NCBI GenBank assembly: GCA_013365325.1
Contig: JABVXV010000002.1
Span: 62,001-126,000, forward strand
Direction of reading: 5' to 3'
Length of the DNA: 64,000 bases
Source: Dipetalonema caudispina
Lineage: Eukaryota > Nematoda > Chromadorea > Rhabditida > Onchocercidae
Within the stretch, counting starts at the first letter, position 1; the number at the start of each line of letters is the position of its first letter. The notes under the pieces were generated by a model. That model worked only from the letters and a program-made list of their open reading frames with translations. It made no database searches and was not told the origin of the DNA. The translations under genes were made by a program, and so were the position numbers. Shown here one piece after another: positions 29,787-44,200 of this stretch.

Positions 29787-32700
29787 GTGACATATTTCTT
29801 TGAACCGTTATATCATTATTCAATTTATCTAACTTCTTCCAAGAAATTGAATGTAATATTGGACGTAGCATAAGTTACACATACTGTCGATTATGAATTG
29901 TCAAGGACCAGTTTGTAAATTATTTTCAGAAGTAATGCTTTGATCCGTTGATATAAGTGTCAATTTTTTGTTTTCACAATAATCCCATTTTTTCGGATAA
30001 GCTTCCCATAATGTGGAAGAAGTAATGGAAGGTTTCATTAATTTTCAACTAATCATTAATTCTCTCTGTTCTATTTGCCTCAGAAATGCATTGAAAAAAA
30101 AAAAAAAAAATTGGAAAAGGATATCAATTCCCTCTATTCTACTTGCTTCAGATATACATTGAAAAAAAGTTGTATTTTTTATTACGCTTGCTACCTTTTC
30201 ACAAACATACATATCAACATTTTCTTGCTAATGTGGCCATGATCGTGAAAAAGAACTGGAAATCAAATAAAGAAATTTGCAAAATTGCTTCACTTTTTAA
30301 ATTACCATTTGAAATTATTTTTTGGCATATATCTCAATATTTCTATTTTTGATTTAAAAATTTTTTTTTTCTCAGAAAATTTGTCAAAGAAGCACTTAAA
30401 ATTTGCAACCTTCACTGTAACTATCCAAGTAACCAATGCACCACCATGTTGAAAAGAGCTAAACACAACTACTCTTCCGGAAATTCTAGCATATAGAAGT
30501 TAGATGTCCAAAATTCATTTAACAGTACACTTTTTGAATTTGAAGTTTAGTAATAGAGAAAATTTAGCTTTGTCAAAAGCAATAATTACTGTATTCAAGT
30601 GTAGAATATAATAAGGAAAATCTTCATGTGAAGATAATGACATAATAAGAATAGCATGTAATTATTGTTCTTAGAAAATTAGCTCATTTTTATTCAAGTA
30701 GAAGCAATAACTACCTTGCTTACTTACATATCTTTTTTTTTTTTTTTTTTAAATTTTCATTGAAGCATTTCTTGCTGTAAATATTTTGGCATCATTTGAA
30801 TGACTTATTCATTCAAATTCTTTTCTAAATTTCCTTGAAATGCTAAGTTATATATATATATACATTTATATTTTTCCTAATTTTGCGAGATATAAATGAT
30901 GTCAAAATCATAAGAATAAATAGGAGTTAAGGCGATCGTTTGGCCAGTTTTCGTAATAAAATTGAAGAGCATTTGCATAATGGAGTGTCTTCAACGGTTT
31001 AGTTACTTTACGGTAGCAAGCGGAAGATGAAGAGGTGAAGGGGGCAATGATATTATTCCCGGGAGATGCATTGTTCGACATTTTTCAATCAACGCAAAAA
31101 GTCTCTCTTGATATCATTCGTTAATATCAGAGAGAAGTGATCTGGTCGATGTTTCGTGATAGGCAAGGATTGGCTCATTTACACTACGAGACAGCCATAA
31201 TTAATGGGCAATGTGGCCAAAAGCGAGAGGTGCTGTTGGTAGAATAAGACTTAAAGGGATAAATGGCAGTTCTCTTTTCATTTTCTTATCCTCCAGTGGT
31301 TCAATTTTACATTATCATGCGAAAAGAATTGTTAAAAATCCTTTTTTTTTTTTTTCAGAGAAGGAAAAAGTTGAGAACAAAGTTCATTCCTTTCTTGGCT
31401 ACAAATAGGTATTTCACGTTGACATCTCTCTTAAAATGTCTTTAAAGTCAGTGAAGAGGAAATGTTATTGCAGAGATAGAAGAATTTCGAATTAACTCTT
31501 TCTTTATAATTCGTCAACTTTTCGTCGTAAGTGAAAGATGAAGTATCAATACTATCGCTAGGCTACAGCCAGAATAGCAAAGGCGAGGGGATCACTCAGA
31601 TTGACATCTTTTAGTGTGCTGTTTTTATTTGTGGTCCAATTTTATTCAAAACACTTTGGATAACTTAACTTTCTTGCGGAAGCCTTTGGATTTATTGCTT
31701 ATTAATTAAAGCGTCTTCAAAAAAGAACCATTAAAACCTGACAGTACTGATGTTGAAAATTCGAATCCATCAATAGGATTTGAACATGAATGATTGAACG
31801 ATCACTGTGGAATGGAAGATTTTCATTTTTAATAATGTTTTCTTCCTGTACCACTATCTTTTCATCTGCCTCGGTGATAATGCTTTGAATAGGTGACAAA
31901 CATTTCAACATTATGCCTCAATTAAATAATGGTACAATTATTGACAAAGGATGAGTTGCATTGCATTTATGTTAACCTTATTGAGGTATTTAAATTTGAT
32001 CTTTCTTTTGGTTAGAAAAGAAAAAATAATTCTGTGTAATACACCAATGATTAATCGATACATAATAAGGATGGTGCTAGTTTAAGCTCAAGTAAATTAG
32101 CTTGGCCACAGTCATAGGAGACAGGAAAGGAATTAAATATGTATGAAAAAGTCAGCTTAAGGACAAGAAATGCTATCAGCAATTGATACGTATGAGAAGT
32201 AAAGAATATTTTCTACTTCAATCATATATTCAAATTAAGCTCAATACTATAAAATTAATGAGATAAATAATTGATTAGATGTAGTTGGGAAAATAATACC
32301 ACAAAAAAAACGACTTGATGCAAGTAAATATTTGCTTTCTAATTATTGAAATTTTCATTCAAATCAAGAAAAATGGGCACATTTCTGTCGATATCTGTCA
32401 CAAGTAATCCCATAGTATTGCTGCTAATTATACTTAAAGTGATAAGTTTTTGTGAAAAACGTCTTTTCACAAAAATTTTTGATTGAAAACATTTTTTTGT
32501 GAAGAATACAAATGAATTAAAGCATTTCAAGGTGTTTTCTCCTTATTTTTTTTTTTTTTTTTTTTAAATGCTTTCATAATAAACAAATGCGAAGACTGTC
32601 AAAATGAAGTGGACGAGATATTGGAACAATGAATTGAATGGCTATTGTAATGATTATTTGGATATAACACATCCTCAATTTATGTAAATGTGAAAATTAG

Positions 32701-32929
32701 CATTTAAGAAAAAAAAAGAAAAAAAAAAAAAAAAAGAAAACGTCCCAGTGTTCTTGTTTTTTGATGCTTTTGACTGGTCTTATACTTGGAATATTATTGA
32801 TGAGCATTATTCAAGAGAAGAGATTTGAGAAATATCATGCCATTTTCCTTTTCCTCTTTTTCCAGCATAAAAATGAATGAAAGCCTTAAGGCCGCAAGTA
32901 CAAATAATCCTAGTAGAAAACTTTCTTCA

Positions 32930-32989
32930 TTGTTATTGTTGTTGCTGTTGTTGTTGTTGTTGCTGTTATTGTTATTGTTATTGTTGTTT
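32930..32989. repeat. TTG/TTA/CTG trinucleotide microsatellite
   Basis: About 20 units of TTG interrupted by TTA and CTG. It produces long Asn or Leu runs in chance frames on either strand; these are not taken as genes. Confidence 0.9.
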
Positions 32990-34755
32990 GCAAGCTTTTT
33001 TCTTCCATTCTTTTCTTTTTTTCTAGCCAATACTTAAACTTGTTTGAAAATTGTTGTCCATCGTCTATGATTTATGAAATGGATTTCATTGCTACGTTCA
33101 GTTCTTCCAATCCCGAAGGAATTACGATCTTCTTGAGCTTTTACAAATTATAGCCCAAGTACGGAGTGAACTTATGCATTACCCGTCTCTTTTCCCTTCC
33201 TTACTGCTTCCTTATCACGTCATCATGCATCATATATCCGATTTATACTGTTTTTTCTTCATTATTTAATAATTCCATTCCGATCAGTTTCAAATTATCT
33301 GCTGCAAGTACTACTGAAACAAGTAAACAGACATTAAAGCTTAGTACGATCAGACTAGGTAGTTTGAATCGTCACAGGTATTTATCACAAGTAATTGAGT
33401 CAAGTGGAATGATTTATTTAAGGACTAATATCTTCTGCTAGTCCAATATTAATTACGACTGATATTCACTCATTCCCATTATCCTCGTATCCTAAATAGT
33501 TCTAGGGTCACGTTCATTGAAAGTTAGGTTTAAATTGGTTGTTGGAATCATTATTAGCAGTGCAGTGCGACGGAAGATTCCTCATGGTGGTGTATGTAAC
33601 GAAGGAAAAAAATGGAATGTCAGAAAAGTAAATAATTGTTGATACTGTTTAGTAATACTCTCAAAAATTTATTCGAAGTAATGTCAAATAATGTGATGAG
33701 GTCATCCATTATTATTAACTTAACTATCGGGTGTGTCACACCCTGGGATCTTACGGAATAAGTGTTGTTTGCGTCATAGGTCAAATGTTTAGCGCAGCAT
33801 ATTCTTCGAGAATCACCCGATTTCAACCCACACATTATTATTATTGCAATATTGCACAATTGATTAAAAAGTTGCAAACACCAAAGGCAATAAATCTTTT
33901 TCTGTCAATTTCCATATTTGAAGCATCTTCTAGCAGCAGTTAACGCAGCAATGAAAAAAAAAGCGTGAAAATATTATCCATAAGTCATATTCCCGATGAT
34001 AGAACTAACCTTTGTTATCATCCATTTATCGATCATAAACAAAAGATGTAGTTAAAGGTTGTTGGACTAATCAACATAAATCTTAATAATTTTTTCTAGA
34101 AAAATCCATATGTTCTTTTAGAAAATTGATTTAAATTTAGAATGATTAATTGTCAATTTTCTTTCAAGACTGATAGGCAATTATCAGTTCGTAGTACTTC
34201 ACTGTCTAGGCGATCAGAGAAAAAAACTAATGAAGTGGACATTTGACTTTTTTGACTGAGGTACTGAAATGAAGCACACAGAAAAACATATGCATGAAAA
34301 TGTTTCCGGCATCAAGATTGTCTATTTTCAAATTTGAATTTTTTCAGATGAAGAGAAAACTTTTTTGTTCACCGAATGAGTTAGTTATCTTTCAGAATCT
34401 TTATGCATCATTGAATTTCAGATAACTTAAGCAGACTCATGTCTCATAGTTAATTTCTCTCCGTTAAGCACATATACTTTTATGTCCTCTTTCTATAAGC
34501 ACTATCCAAGAATATATTCCGGATTCTGAAATCAGTAACTTTTCATCTGCGTTAAACTGAAAGATTCAGAGCTTTACAGAAAATTTCCAGGATCTATGAT
34601 GAATACGTTTGTAAAAAACTCTTTACACGTTTATAAATTGTGATTTATTGAATTGCGGATCACAATTATTAATGTCATACTATTTTGTCAGAAATAAAAA
34701 AAGAAGAGAACAGATTAGCTGATTAAATTAGAGTGAGTAATATAATCTTGGAAAC

Positions 34756-34890
34756 GGTAATGCATTTACGGAAGCAGTGGCGACTTGTGCGAAGGCGATA
34801 CAGGCGACCGCAGTGGTGATGGACAACTGTGATGATGAACCATTACGGTTATTTGCGGATCGATTCCGATCCAACATTATCCTCCGAACC
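34756..34890 (+). other. GC-richer exon-like patch upstream of the K2P gene
   Basis: A short stretch with far more G/C than its surroundings. Frames include MHLRKQWRLVRRRYRRPQW then a stop, and NAFTEAVATCAKAIQATAVV continuing to CDDEPLRLFADRFRSN. It may be an alternative 5' exon of the channel gene at 35084, or a regulatory element. No splice path joining it in frame to the next exons was found. Confidence 0.3.
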
Positions 34891-35083
34891 TGCTAGCAAT
34901 AAATACTGTATGTTATTGTATGGATTAAGTTTAATGAAAATTAAATTTCATTGGCATTCAATTGTCTCGTTCCTGTGGTCATTTCCAATGAAGGCGGATC
35001 TCTCCTCATTTTCTTCATTTCCTTTCTTGAAGAGGATTGATACTTTGAGTCTGGTAAAATTATAAATTGAACAAGAGTGAAAA

Positions 35084-38000
35084 ATGGGCCAATATCGTAC
35101 ACATGTCAAATACGTGGATAACTTGAAAGAAATGATCTTTTCAGCGCGATACAATTACTCAGGTGATGGCAAACTTGAACCGTTTAATCCAGACTTGAGC
35201 GATGATCCTGAACAATATGAGCTGGATGATCATGTGGGAGAGATGTCGCAAGCATTCATTCGTCATTCTCAAAAAGTTAGTAAGCATTTAAATTCAAACA
35301 CTTTCTCTCTATCTCAAGCAACAACAACCATTTTTCCACCGAAATCCCTAAAACACTGCTTGAATTAAAATACCATTACAATTCTAATAAATTATTAATA
35401 AAATTTAACGAATAAAGCATTCAGATTTATCTTTTTGTTTAACTTTGTCTTCTTCCAGAAGTTATTTGCCAAAAATATGAGAAACATTCAAAGCTTTAAT
35501 TCATTACTCACTTTCAAAATTTTTTTTTTTGCTCATAAAAATTTACCTGCAACAATTGCATTCAAAGTAATAGTCATTTTAACATTCGCTGTTAATGTAT
35601 TGAATTCCTCGTTTTGAAGATACTTTATTCTTCCTCCGGAAAAATAACGGACAATGATAATTTCCTGATTAAGAGCCATGAAGAAAAACGAAACAGTAGA
35701 GTTGAATAAATGATTCCGAATCCTTTTATGTTAATCTGATTAGTTCTTATGCTGACTCATACTTCTCATCCTATGATTTGTTTGTTAGCACTTCATGAAA
35801 ATTTTCAAAACTTGACAAGATTATTCTCTACCTTTCCTTTTCTCTCGTAATAAAATCAGTTGAAATTGTTTAAAACTTGACAAGTTTGTTCCCATCCCTC
35901 TTTTCTACCTTTCTCTTTCTCTTTCTCCTCTTTCCCTGTTCTTCTTATGCTCCATCTCTAGTGCAAATGTATCAAATACTGCATTTCTTGATTTTTTTTC
36001 CTTGAGAATTTTAAAATCGTTTAAAAAAAGCCAATTGTGAACAAAAAGCGCACTTCTTTAAAAAATCAGCAACTTATATACGCTTGCAATTCAAGTATGT
36101 TTTTTTCTGCATTTATACTAAAGAATTGAGTACTCTCGATTAACTCATTCCCCACTTAAAATAATTAGTATATTTTGAATTATTCGAAATAATACGGTAA
36201 GAAATGATGTTGCGAAAAATTCTGCAATGACACATTGACCTTAAAGTTTCTGTTTGTTTTAGACTGCACTTTTTGCATTGTTTTATGCAGTAGCAATTTT
36301 CTACAAATAGAATATAATGCCAAATCAAAATTCACTTTACCACCTTTTAGTGAGCAATCTTTGGGTGATAATATTTTCAAACGGATAATCTTTTGATAGG
36401 TAACGTTTCGAAGAAATTTTGCACAAATTAGTTTGAATTATCTTTAAAAATTGGTAGCATAGAATAGTTATCAGCGAAAAATATTGAATTGAAATTGATA
36501 GTGATTATGCCAATACGATCTATCCATCATCACTTTTTTTTTCCCATAAATGTGTTTTTCTCTTGCCTATTTTTATCGTATTTCCGAATTCTTATCTCAT
36601 TCCCTTAGCAGGAAAGGATAATATATTTGCACTTGAAGATGTAATCTGACACCTCCAAAAAGAATTAGCATCATTTCAGCCTGGCAATTTTGACTTTTCT
36701 TTGAGAGTTTCTTCAAATTTTTCATTTTCAAGCACTGTTGACTGATCTTCTACCAGGAATGAGATCCATTTCTTCTTTTGAAAATTGCTTCTACCATATC
36801 TACTAATGACTGACTTTGACTTCCGGTCCAAAAACTTTTTGCGAACCAAATTTCCTGATTTGCTTATTCAAAAGCAAAAAATAACTTGTTCTATTTACTT
36901 TTCGAACTTACGTTCATTTTTCAAATATTTTCTAAACAAAAGCATTTGTGTGCTTTCAAAGTTTTAGAGTTATACAATGGTTTCAAATTTTTAACGTTTG
37001 TTTCTTCGAGAGATTAAATAATCTCATCTAACTCAAATATCCTTTTCTTTATCTCTGCAGAATTATTACTTGAATGGATATCAACTTTAAGCTAATGTCA
37101 AATGAGCGATTTAGCGGGAAACTTTTCTAATTTTTATATAAACTAAAGTTTTCAACGTCAACATTTCTTCAGAATTTAATTGCAGGAAAGGTTATATCGA
37201 GAGAGAATGTCTCAGTGTAGCGCTACAATGGATCATCAGGACTGGAGTAGGCGCGATCTTCTTGATATCCCCGATAAAACGGTATTTTCTATTCTGAAGA
37301 ATGAAACTACATTCTAACTCCAATGCATCTAACATAGGTCAAATCTAGATCATCTGTCACCGGGAACAAGGAACCAATCATCAACTATCGTAATGCATTC
37401 ATGACAACTAATGATTTATGGATGTAGATAAAAATGAAAGGATAATTAGTGCAAGCAAACTTATTCTCATAATTATATAATTAAAAAATTTTTCAATTTT
37501 TCAGGTTATCGATGCTTCATCTATCAGTGAAGAGCCAACAAGAGATACCACCGAGGATGATGAATATGACCATCAGAACGGTATCAGAAAGGTTTGTATT
37601 GATCAAAATCATTTTCATTCTAATTACTCTAATTATCATTTACCCTATTCTTTCTCTCTCTCCCTCTCTCTCGAGCATTTTACACCTGAATCACTGTAAT
37701 ATAGAAGAAGTTTTTTGTGATAAGTAATTAAAGGAAGAAGAGGAATATAAGTTAAACCAAATATTCATTGTTATATGAGTAGTGTAAGGAAGGGGAAAGT
37801 GTCATGAAGATGGAAGAGCTGTTATTTTCTTCTTGGCACTTCGTAAATTCTTTGAGTGAGTAGAGACTAACAGATGCCAGTCAGATCTCTTCTACATTTG
37901 CTTCTTTTAACTCTTCTTTGTTAGCAATAAAAAAAATAATAAATTGCATTCTTTTGGCTTAAATTCTGTCTGCCTAAGCTTACTTCCTGTTCATTTCAAT

Positions 38001-41000
38001 TAACAAAATTATTTCAGAAACAAATTTTCTAAATAACTCATCAAAGATAGAAGAAAAAGCATGATAGAGAAGAAACAAATAGTCTTTACGGGATTTTAGA
38101 AATTGACAGCTCCACGGATTACTGAAAATGATTTATTCATTTTCTCTTCAATGTTTCTCTACTCGTCAAATATTTTGGAAGAATACGTTTTGCTTCAATC
38201 AGACATTCTTTGAGATCCTTTATTTTGCAAGCCTACAAAACATTGGATTGATTGACTATAAATTCATACATATATGATTAAAAATAATCTTATCACTAAA
38301 AATGTCTATAACTTTGGCAACAATTGTGATAAAATCAACATTAAATTGAAGAAAAAAGCCCACATTTCTTGTCTCTTCATGTAAATACTTCCCTTAATTT
38401 AAAGCGTAAAACAGAAATCACGAACTGATAAATCAGCCTCTACTTTTGATCCTCAAAATAGTTCACATCTGATTATTTGTTTAGTTCATTTCAGTATGCG
38501 AAACTTATTTTACCGCACGTTGGTCTGGTACTATTAACTTGTGCTTATACAGTTGTTGGTGCATCAATATTTTATAGTGTCGAGCAACCGCATGAATTAG
38601 CCAACAAAAGACGGCAGGTAAATTCCAATCAGATAATTGCCGTACCATTTATGAGATCTTAGTTTTTGTAACAAGTAAGCAGAATGAATATCAGAGTTGT
38701 TCTGTTCTTGAACATGATATGATTGATTTTCACTCCTGAAAGATAAAAGGATCATAATCATCTCTAATAATCAGAATCCTTTGATGTTTAGTTGGATATG
38801 ATATATGAACGGCAAGAAGAATTCGTGAATTCATTGTTCACCTTAGCAATGCTTAACGAGACTCGACGTGAAGTATGGTCTCAAGTGACCAAACAGCATA
38901 TGCATAATATGAGCGATCATCTTTTTACCGCCTTTGAAAAATTCTTCCTAACTGCTGCCGAAGTTCGTGCTAATGATACTATTGAAATATGGTCTTTCTC
39001 TACTGCTATCTTTTTTGCTGTTACTGTTGTTACCACTATCGGTAAGATTTTGATTTCCTTTTTCTTTTTTTTTTTTTTTTTTTTTAACGAATTAGCAACT
39101 TATTTTATCTTCCCAGAAACTTCTTCAAAAATCCCACTTCTTCAGTTATTCACTAATTTAATCATTCTTTGCTATGCAACGAAGCATTTCGAAATAAACT
39201 TCCCGAGAAATTCTATTTCAGGATATGGTAATCCAGTACCAGTAACACAGTTGGGTCGCATGATGTGCATTATATTTTCATTATTTGGCATACCTTTGAC
39301 ATTAGTGACCATAGCAGATATTGGCAAATTTTTAAGTGAGCATCTGATTTGGATGTATGGTAACTACCTCAAACTGAAGCATTTCTTATGGGAAAGGCAT
39401 CAGTGGCACAAAGGTCATAAGGAAAGAGTATGTGGCCAATGTCAAAGGCAAGGCTTAACCGCTGACATGCATTTTATTGAAGAACAAAGGTAAGCACCAT
39501 CTGCCATGATTCAGTATTATCACTGTTTCCAGCTTTAATATTATTATTAATATTAAAGCATTAATATTACATTATGCATCAACAGTAATGCCTTAATATC
39601 CCTTAATATTAATAGTATTAATTAATAAATTAATATTATAATATTGATGCTGGCCTTAATATTAAAATTGATATTAATATGTTAATGTTAAAATTAATAT
39701 CAATATCTTAATATTGTAAGTCAGTGTTAGAGTTCAAGAATGTCCTTTATCATGTCCTGTGTGGATATTTTTTCTACTCGGTTACTTGTCTTCATGTTTA
39801 AGGATATGTTAGTGTGAATTGTAGGATACCAGCGATGTTGGTATTGGTGATACTTGTTGCATACACATCTCTTGGGGGTGTACTAATGTCCAATTTGGAG
39901 CCATGGAGTTTTTTCACTGCATTTTATTGGTCATTTATTACGATGACCACTGTGAGTTCATTCCCCCTTTATCAATTTTTTGATCACATTTTTCATGTAT
40001 AACTACTTTGAAATTTTGATGATATTTGGATGTTATCTTATAACCCTCAAAGAGATCAAAAATTTACTTTTTCAGGTTGGTTTTGGTGATTTGATGCCCC
40101 GACGAGATGGTTATATGTACCTCATTTTACTTTATATTATTTTAGGTTCGTTTTAACCTATGAAAATATCGCGAATGTTTTTAATGAATAATTATCATTA
40201 TAATAAGCTACTGTAATAGGCTTTGTAGCTGTAAATAAAAGTACCATTCATGTAAAAATAAAAATTAAAAAGGGTGAAAATTTCAAGTCAAAATCCTTCA
40301 ACTGAATTAAGAGAATTAACTTTAATATTTGGTATTTTATCTAAGTATTGATTTAAGTGAAAATTTTCTTCTCTAGGTTTGGCAATCACAACAATGTGTA
40401 TTGATTTGGTCGGCGTACAATATATTCGTAAAATTCATTATTTCGGCAGGAAAATACAGGACGCTCGTTCCGCGTTGGCCGTTGTTGGGGGAAAGGTTAC
40501 TACTTTAAGCATTTTTTTTAATTTTTATTGATAGCAATTTTTGAAGTACCATTTCAATTTACAGAATATTACTAATTCATACTGACTCGAAGAAAGCTTA
40601 ATTTATAAATCCACAAAATTCTATATCTGTTAATTTAGTATTAATGCAGTGTGAGATTTAAACATATTTCTAAGAAAAATGATATCGGAAGTATGGGTAA
40701 TTCATGACTTCTCCATGTAGTTATCTCGGATGGCAATTTTGAAAAACCTTTAAAACTCGTAAAATCTTCTTTTTTTTTTGAAAATCAAAATTTTAGGTGG
40801 TGCTCGTATCCGAGCTGTATGCAAATTTGATGCAAAAGAGAGCAAAAAATTACGATCGGGATGCGTTCATCATCGATAATTTTCATATATCGAAACATGT
40901 TATTCCATTTATTCCTTCCGATATTCGGTGGATTCGGTAAGTATCCCTGTTGAAAAATAGATTTTAATTATTACTGTTTAATATTTTAAAAAAGAAATAT

Positions 41001-41221
41001 TAATAAAAATTATGTCTCTGTACATTATTACTTTTTTTGCTCAATTCATCAAAATATAATGACAATTCAGTTGAACAGCAGTTTGAGGTATATACTTTTG
41101 CAGGTATATAGATCAGAATGCAGAATCATTATCGTCATCAACTTCAACTCTCAACTTGCATTCTTGTCGTTTTTGCCATTCTCGATTCAGCATATCGCGT
41201 TACACCCATGATCTCACCTAG
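35084..41221 (+). CDS. Two-pore-domain potassium channel (TWK/K2P), gene 1
   Basis: Exons 35084..35275, 37186..37281, 37505..37591, 38495..38617, 38792..39041, 39222..39489, 39825..39951, 40076..40145, 40377..40495, 40797..40936, 41104..41221; all phases close, 529 aa. It forms a background K+ conductance in the plasma membrane, as a dimer with two pore loops per subunit. A cytosolic acidic N-terminus of about 125 residues is followed by M1 (LILPHVGLVLLTCAYTVVGA) and the FYSVEQPHE motif. A long extracellular cap carries NET and NMS sequons. Pore 1 is TTIGYGN, split by an intron in the first Gly codon; M2 ends FSLFGIPLTLVTIADIGKFL. M3 is VLVILVAYTSLGG, pore 2 TTVGFGDL, and M4 runs to DLVGVQYIRKIHYFGRK. 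The tail is Ser-rich, then Cys/His-bearing. Upstream exons may exist, so the N-terminus is the least sure part. I do not assign a specific twk orthologue. Confidence 0.92.
39535..39720. repeat. Dense TTAATATTA-type palindromic repeat in a K2P intron
   Basis: The intron 39490-39824 contains many copies of TTAATATTA, TTAATATT and AATATTAA in both phases. The motif is self-complementary, so the stretch can form many alternative hairpins. Confidence 0.8.
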
Positions 41222-44200
41222 TCCCTTCATAGTCTCATTTCTATTGCAGTATTTAAACATTTCTCGAATTTTTTTAAGACCAAATTTATTTTTTAATCCA
41301 ATCATCCTTGCATGTATTGCTGTTCCAGATAATTTAAAGCGAAAGGAAAGTTTGTCAATCTTGTAAACTTCAAATAGATACTATTTAAAAACAAGAAATA
41401 TAACGATGGCTTAGAATCAGTATTATTTTATTAACCGCTAAATGAGTTTGACTGAACTTCTATCATATTGTCAAAAGTCAATTAATGGCTAATACATTGT
41501 CTGATATCTTCAAAAAGGGATTAATTAATTGGGCATAATACCTGTAAGTAATATTAGCAGTATCTGGAGCAGCTTTTCAATATATTGCGGATCTATGTCT
41601 TTTCAGGGATTGTTGATTGTTATTTCAAGAAGTGTGTGAAACAATAGGTTTCAATTTGATTTTAATCTAAATTTAATCTGTTCTTTAAAAACTAATAACT
41701 AAGACAATATTTTGTAAGATTTGATTTAAAGAAGATAAGAATGTAAGAAATGTTATTAGTGCAAGAAGAGAGCTATTACTTGTCTATTTTGAATATTATA
41801 GATTAGAGCCTTAGTTGACGGGAATTGCTGTTCACCTTGTGAAGTGCTCAATTTTGTCAATTTATTCATTTATATAGTTAAAATTACAAAATATTTGTCA
41901 TGCTTCCTTTCTTTAGCATTCTCTTCACAATTCTATCAGTTTTTTCAATACAAATGTCCCCTGGCGATAGCGCAGTTTTACTTGGATAAACTCTTCAGGA
42001 AGATTATCACAATAATGGGACACTTCACTAGGTATTAAGAAAAGATGTACTTAGAGAGTTAAATGGAACATTACAATTCATATAGGTCATTTTCAACACT
42101 CATTATTCAGGGTTAATTAGAGATACCACAGTTCAATTATGGATCCTTCTAGTTCTCTTGTAGGAAAAGAGATCAGAAGTAATGAAGGGGATCATATTAT
42201 TCTATGAAAGTGAACTGAATGAAAGAAAGTAAGAAGATGAAAAAGACTGATTACAAAAACTATAAAATTGTTCCATTTCCTTTGATGATTGCTCAAAAGA
42301 GCCCAGTACAATTGAGTAAGGATGACTAATTGAATTTAACTAATTCTTTTGCTTACATTGCCTTCCAGATTGTTTCATACTTCATTACATCACTAATTAT
42401 TATCCTCCTTCTTTTTCTCTTCTTTCAACTGCCTCTTTATTTATGGTTATTCTTCAGTTTTTATAAAAATATGAAATTTGCATGAAAATAGTACTAACCC
42501 AGTTGACATTATGATTCGTTGAACAGCCAATCATTTCCAACAACCAACTATTTATTTATTCTTTTTGAACTTTTAATTTCTTAGTTATATTTTGAATGCT
42601 AATGCAATTTATTCAAAACATTAGCTCACATTAATCTGTCATGATAGTACTCCGGTCAGGAAAAATTTCCGACTGCCTTCCCCTATTACTGAGAAGTATA
42701 TGATACTACTCTTCGTTAGAAAGGAATTAAGAAGTAGAACTGCAAATATGGATGGAGAATAAACAAGCTCAACTCAATTTTGGCCTAAGATTTATATCTA
42801 CAACGGTTAGTTCATTGTAAAAATGAAATAAAGGAATTTGAAGTGATCATTGACTGTTCACAAATGTTTTAAGAAAGAAATGATTTCCCAAAGTAATATT
42901 TAATGCTTATGCCATATGTCTGCTGAAAAATTAAAAAAATGCAAGGATGCGAATATTTTTATCAGAATAAAAGAATTGCAATCTTCCCCTTTAATGACCC
43001 CAAATAATCCTTATAAAAAATTGTCGAAACTTTTAAGATCAATCTTTGGGATCCCTTAGAAAGAGTATGCAAATAGAAAGCCATCTTGGTTTATTTAAGC
43101 ATTTTTCACTCATCGTAATGAGATGTTCTTTCTCATTCTTCTAACCATCAAATAATTCTGAAATTTTAACAATTTCCTAAACTTCTTTTTTTTCAACAAA
43201 TGAGATTTTAAAGTGAAAATTTTTGAAGCTAAAAACATAGACTGTTGTAGACTTTTTTTTTTTTTTGCCATTACTGCCACTTAATGAAGAGACCAACAGT
43301 TTACTTCAAAACGGTGTTTTTATGCTAATTTTTAACTTCCTTTTTGCATCAACACAATAACAAATAAAGCTTAGTTTCCGATTAACTCTTGTAATTCCTT
43401 GATGTTATATATTTGCAACTAAGAAATGATTCAGAATTTTAACATTTTGTATGATAATGTAAAATGGACACCATCATTTTTCAAATTTTAAATATACTGT
43501 AGTATATAATCTTTTTTATATAACCATTGTTCAAAGTGGACCTGACAGTGCAGTGAGTTTAAATCACTTAATGTGAAAACGATTTTAAACACTGATTTTG
43601 TTGGATAGCAAGTTGGGCAATCAACGTAGTTTTAACGAGAATGGAAATCAAAATGTTTTTGAATGGTGATTTATAACATATACAACTACAAACACGATGA
43701 CATACGATAGCTTGATTTCCTTTAGACTCTCGAAGAATTATAAGAGAAGATAATGGATTATAACAACTAAGAAAAAAACTATAACAACGACCTCTTCCAT
43801 CCCTCCTTTTGAAAATGTTAAAACTTTTAACTGTTCAAAGATGCGTGCTTCTATGAGGTATTTCCTCTAAGACGTAGGAAATCTAAAAACTTGAAGGACA
43901 TTCATCTTCATCACTGTTCATCTTCTCTGAATCAGCAAATCAGAAAAAGCCATTACTGGGCTTTCTTAGCTCATTTCATCTTCTCTATGATTCATTTTAT
44001 TCCAATCAGCTTTAAAAGTTGTAATTCATGTACTAGATGTTATGATGTTCAGCTACAAATTTCGCGCCATAACTTGACTGCTTCTGTTTATTTTTTACGA
44101 ATACTAATACAAATCAGAAAAAAGAAATATCGGTACTCGAGATGAGCGGAAAGGAATAAAGTACAAGTAGACCAACTGCTTGGTACTTGAAGATGTTTCA

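Larger units (their letters stand above)
21078..35083. other. Gene-poor region of about 14 kb
   Basis: Between the start of the NADAR gene and the first recognised K2P exon. It holds A/T-rich sequence, homopolymer runs, a perfect 15-bp inverted repeat (22087), a 32-bp tandem duplication (29723), a TTG/TTA microsatellite (32930) and a GC-richer exon-like patch (34756). Minus-strand frames at 25348..25548 and 26143..26373 look mildly coding but have no domain and no splice partners I could fix. Part may be regulatory DNA or 5' exons of the channel gene. Confidence 0.45.

Noticed and set aside
32794..33037. Asn-rich (-) and Leu-rich (+) frames over the trinucleotide repeat
   Set aside because: They are products of the TTG/TTA microsatellite, with no flanking coding evidence.
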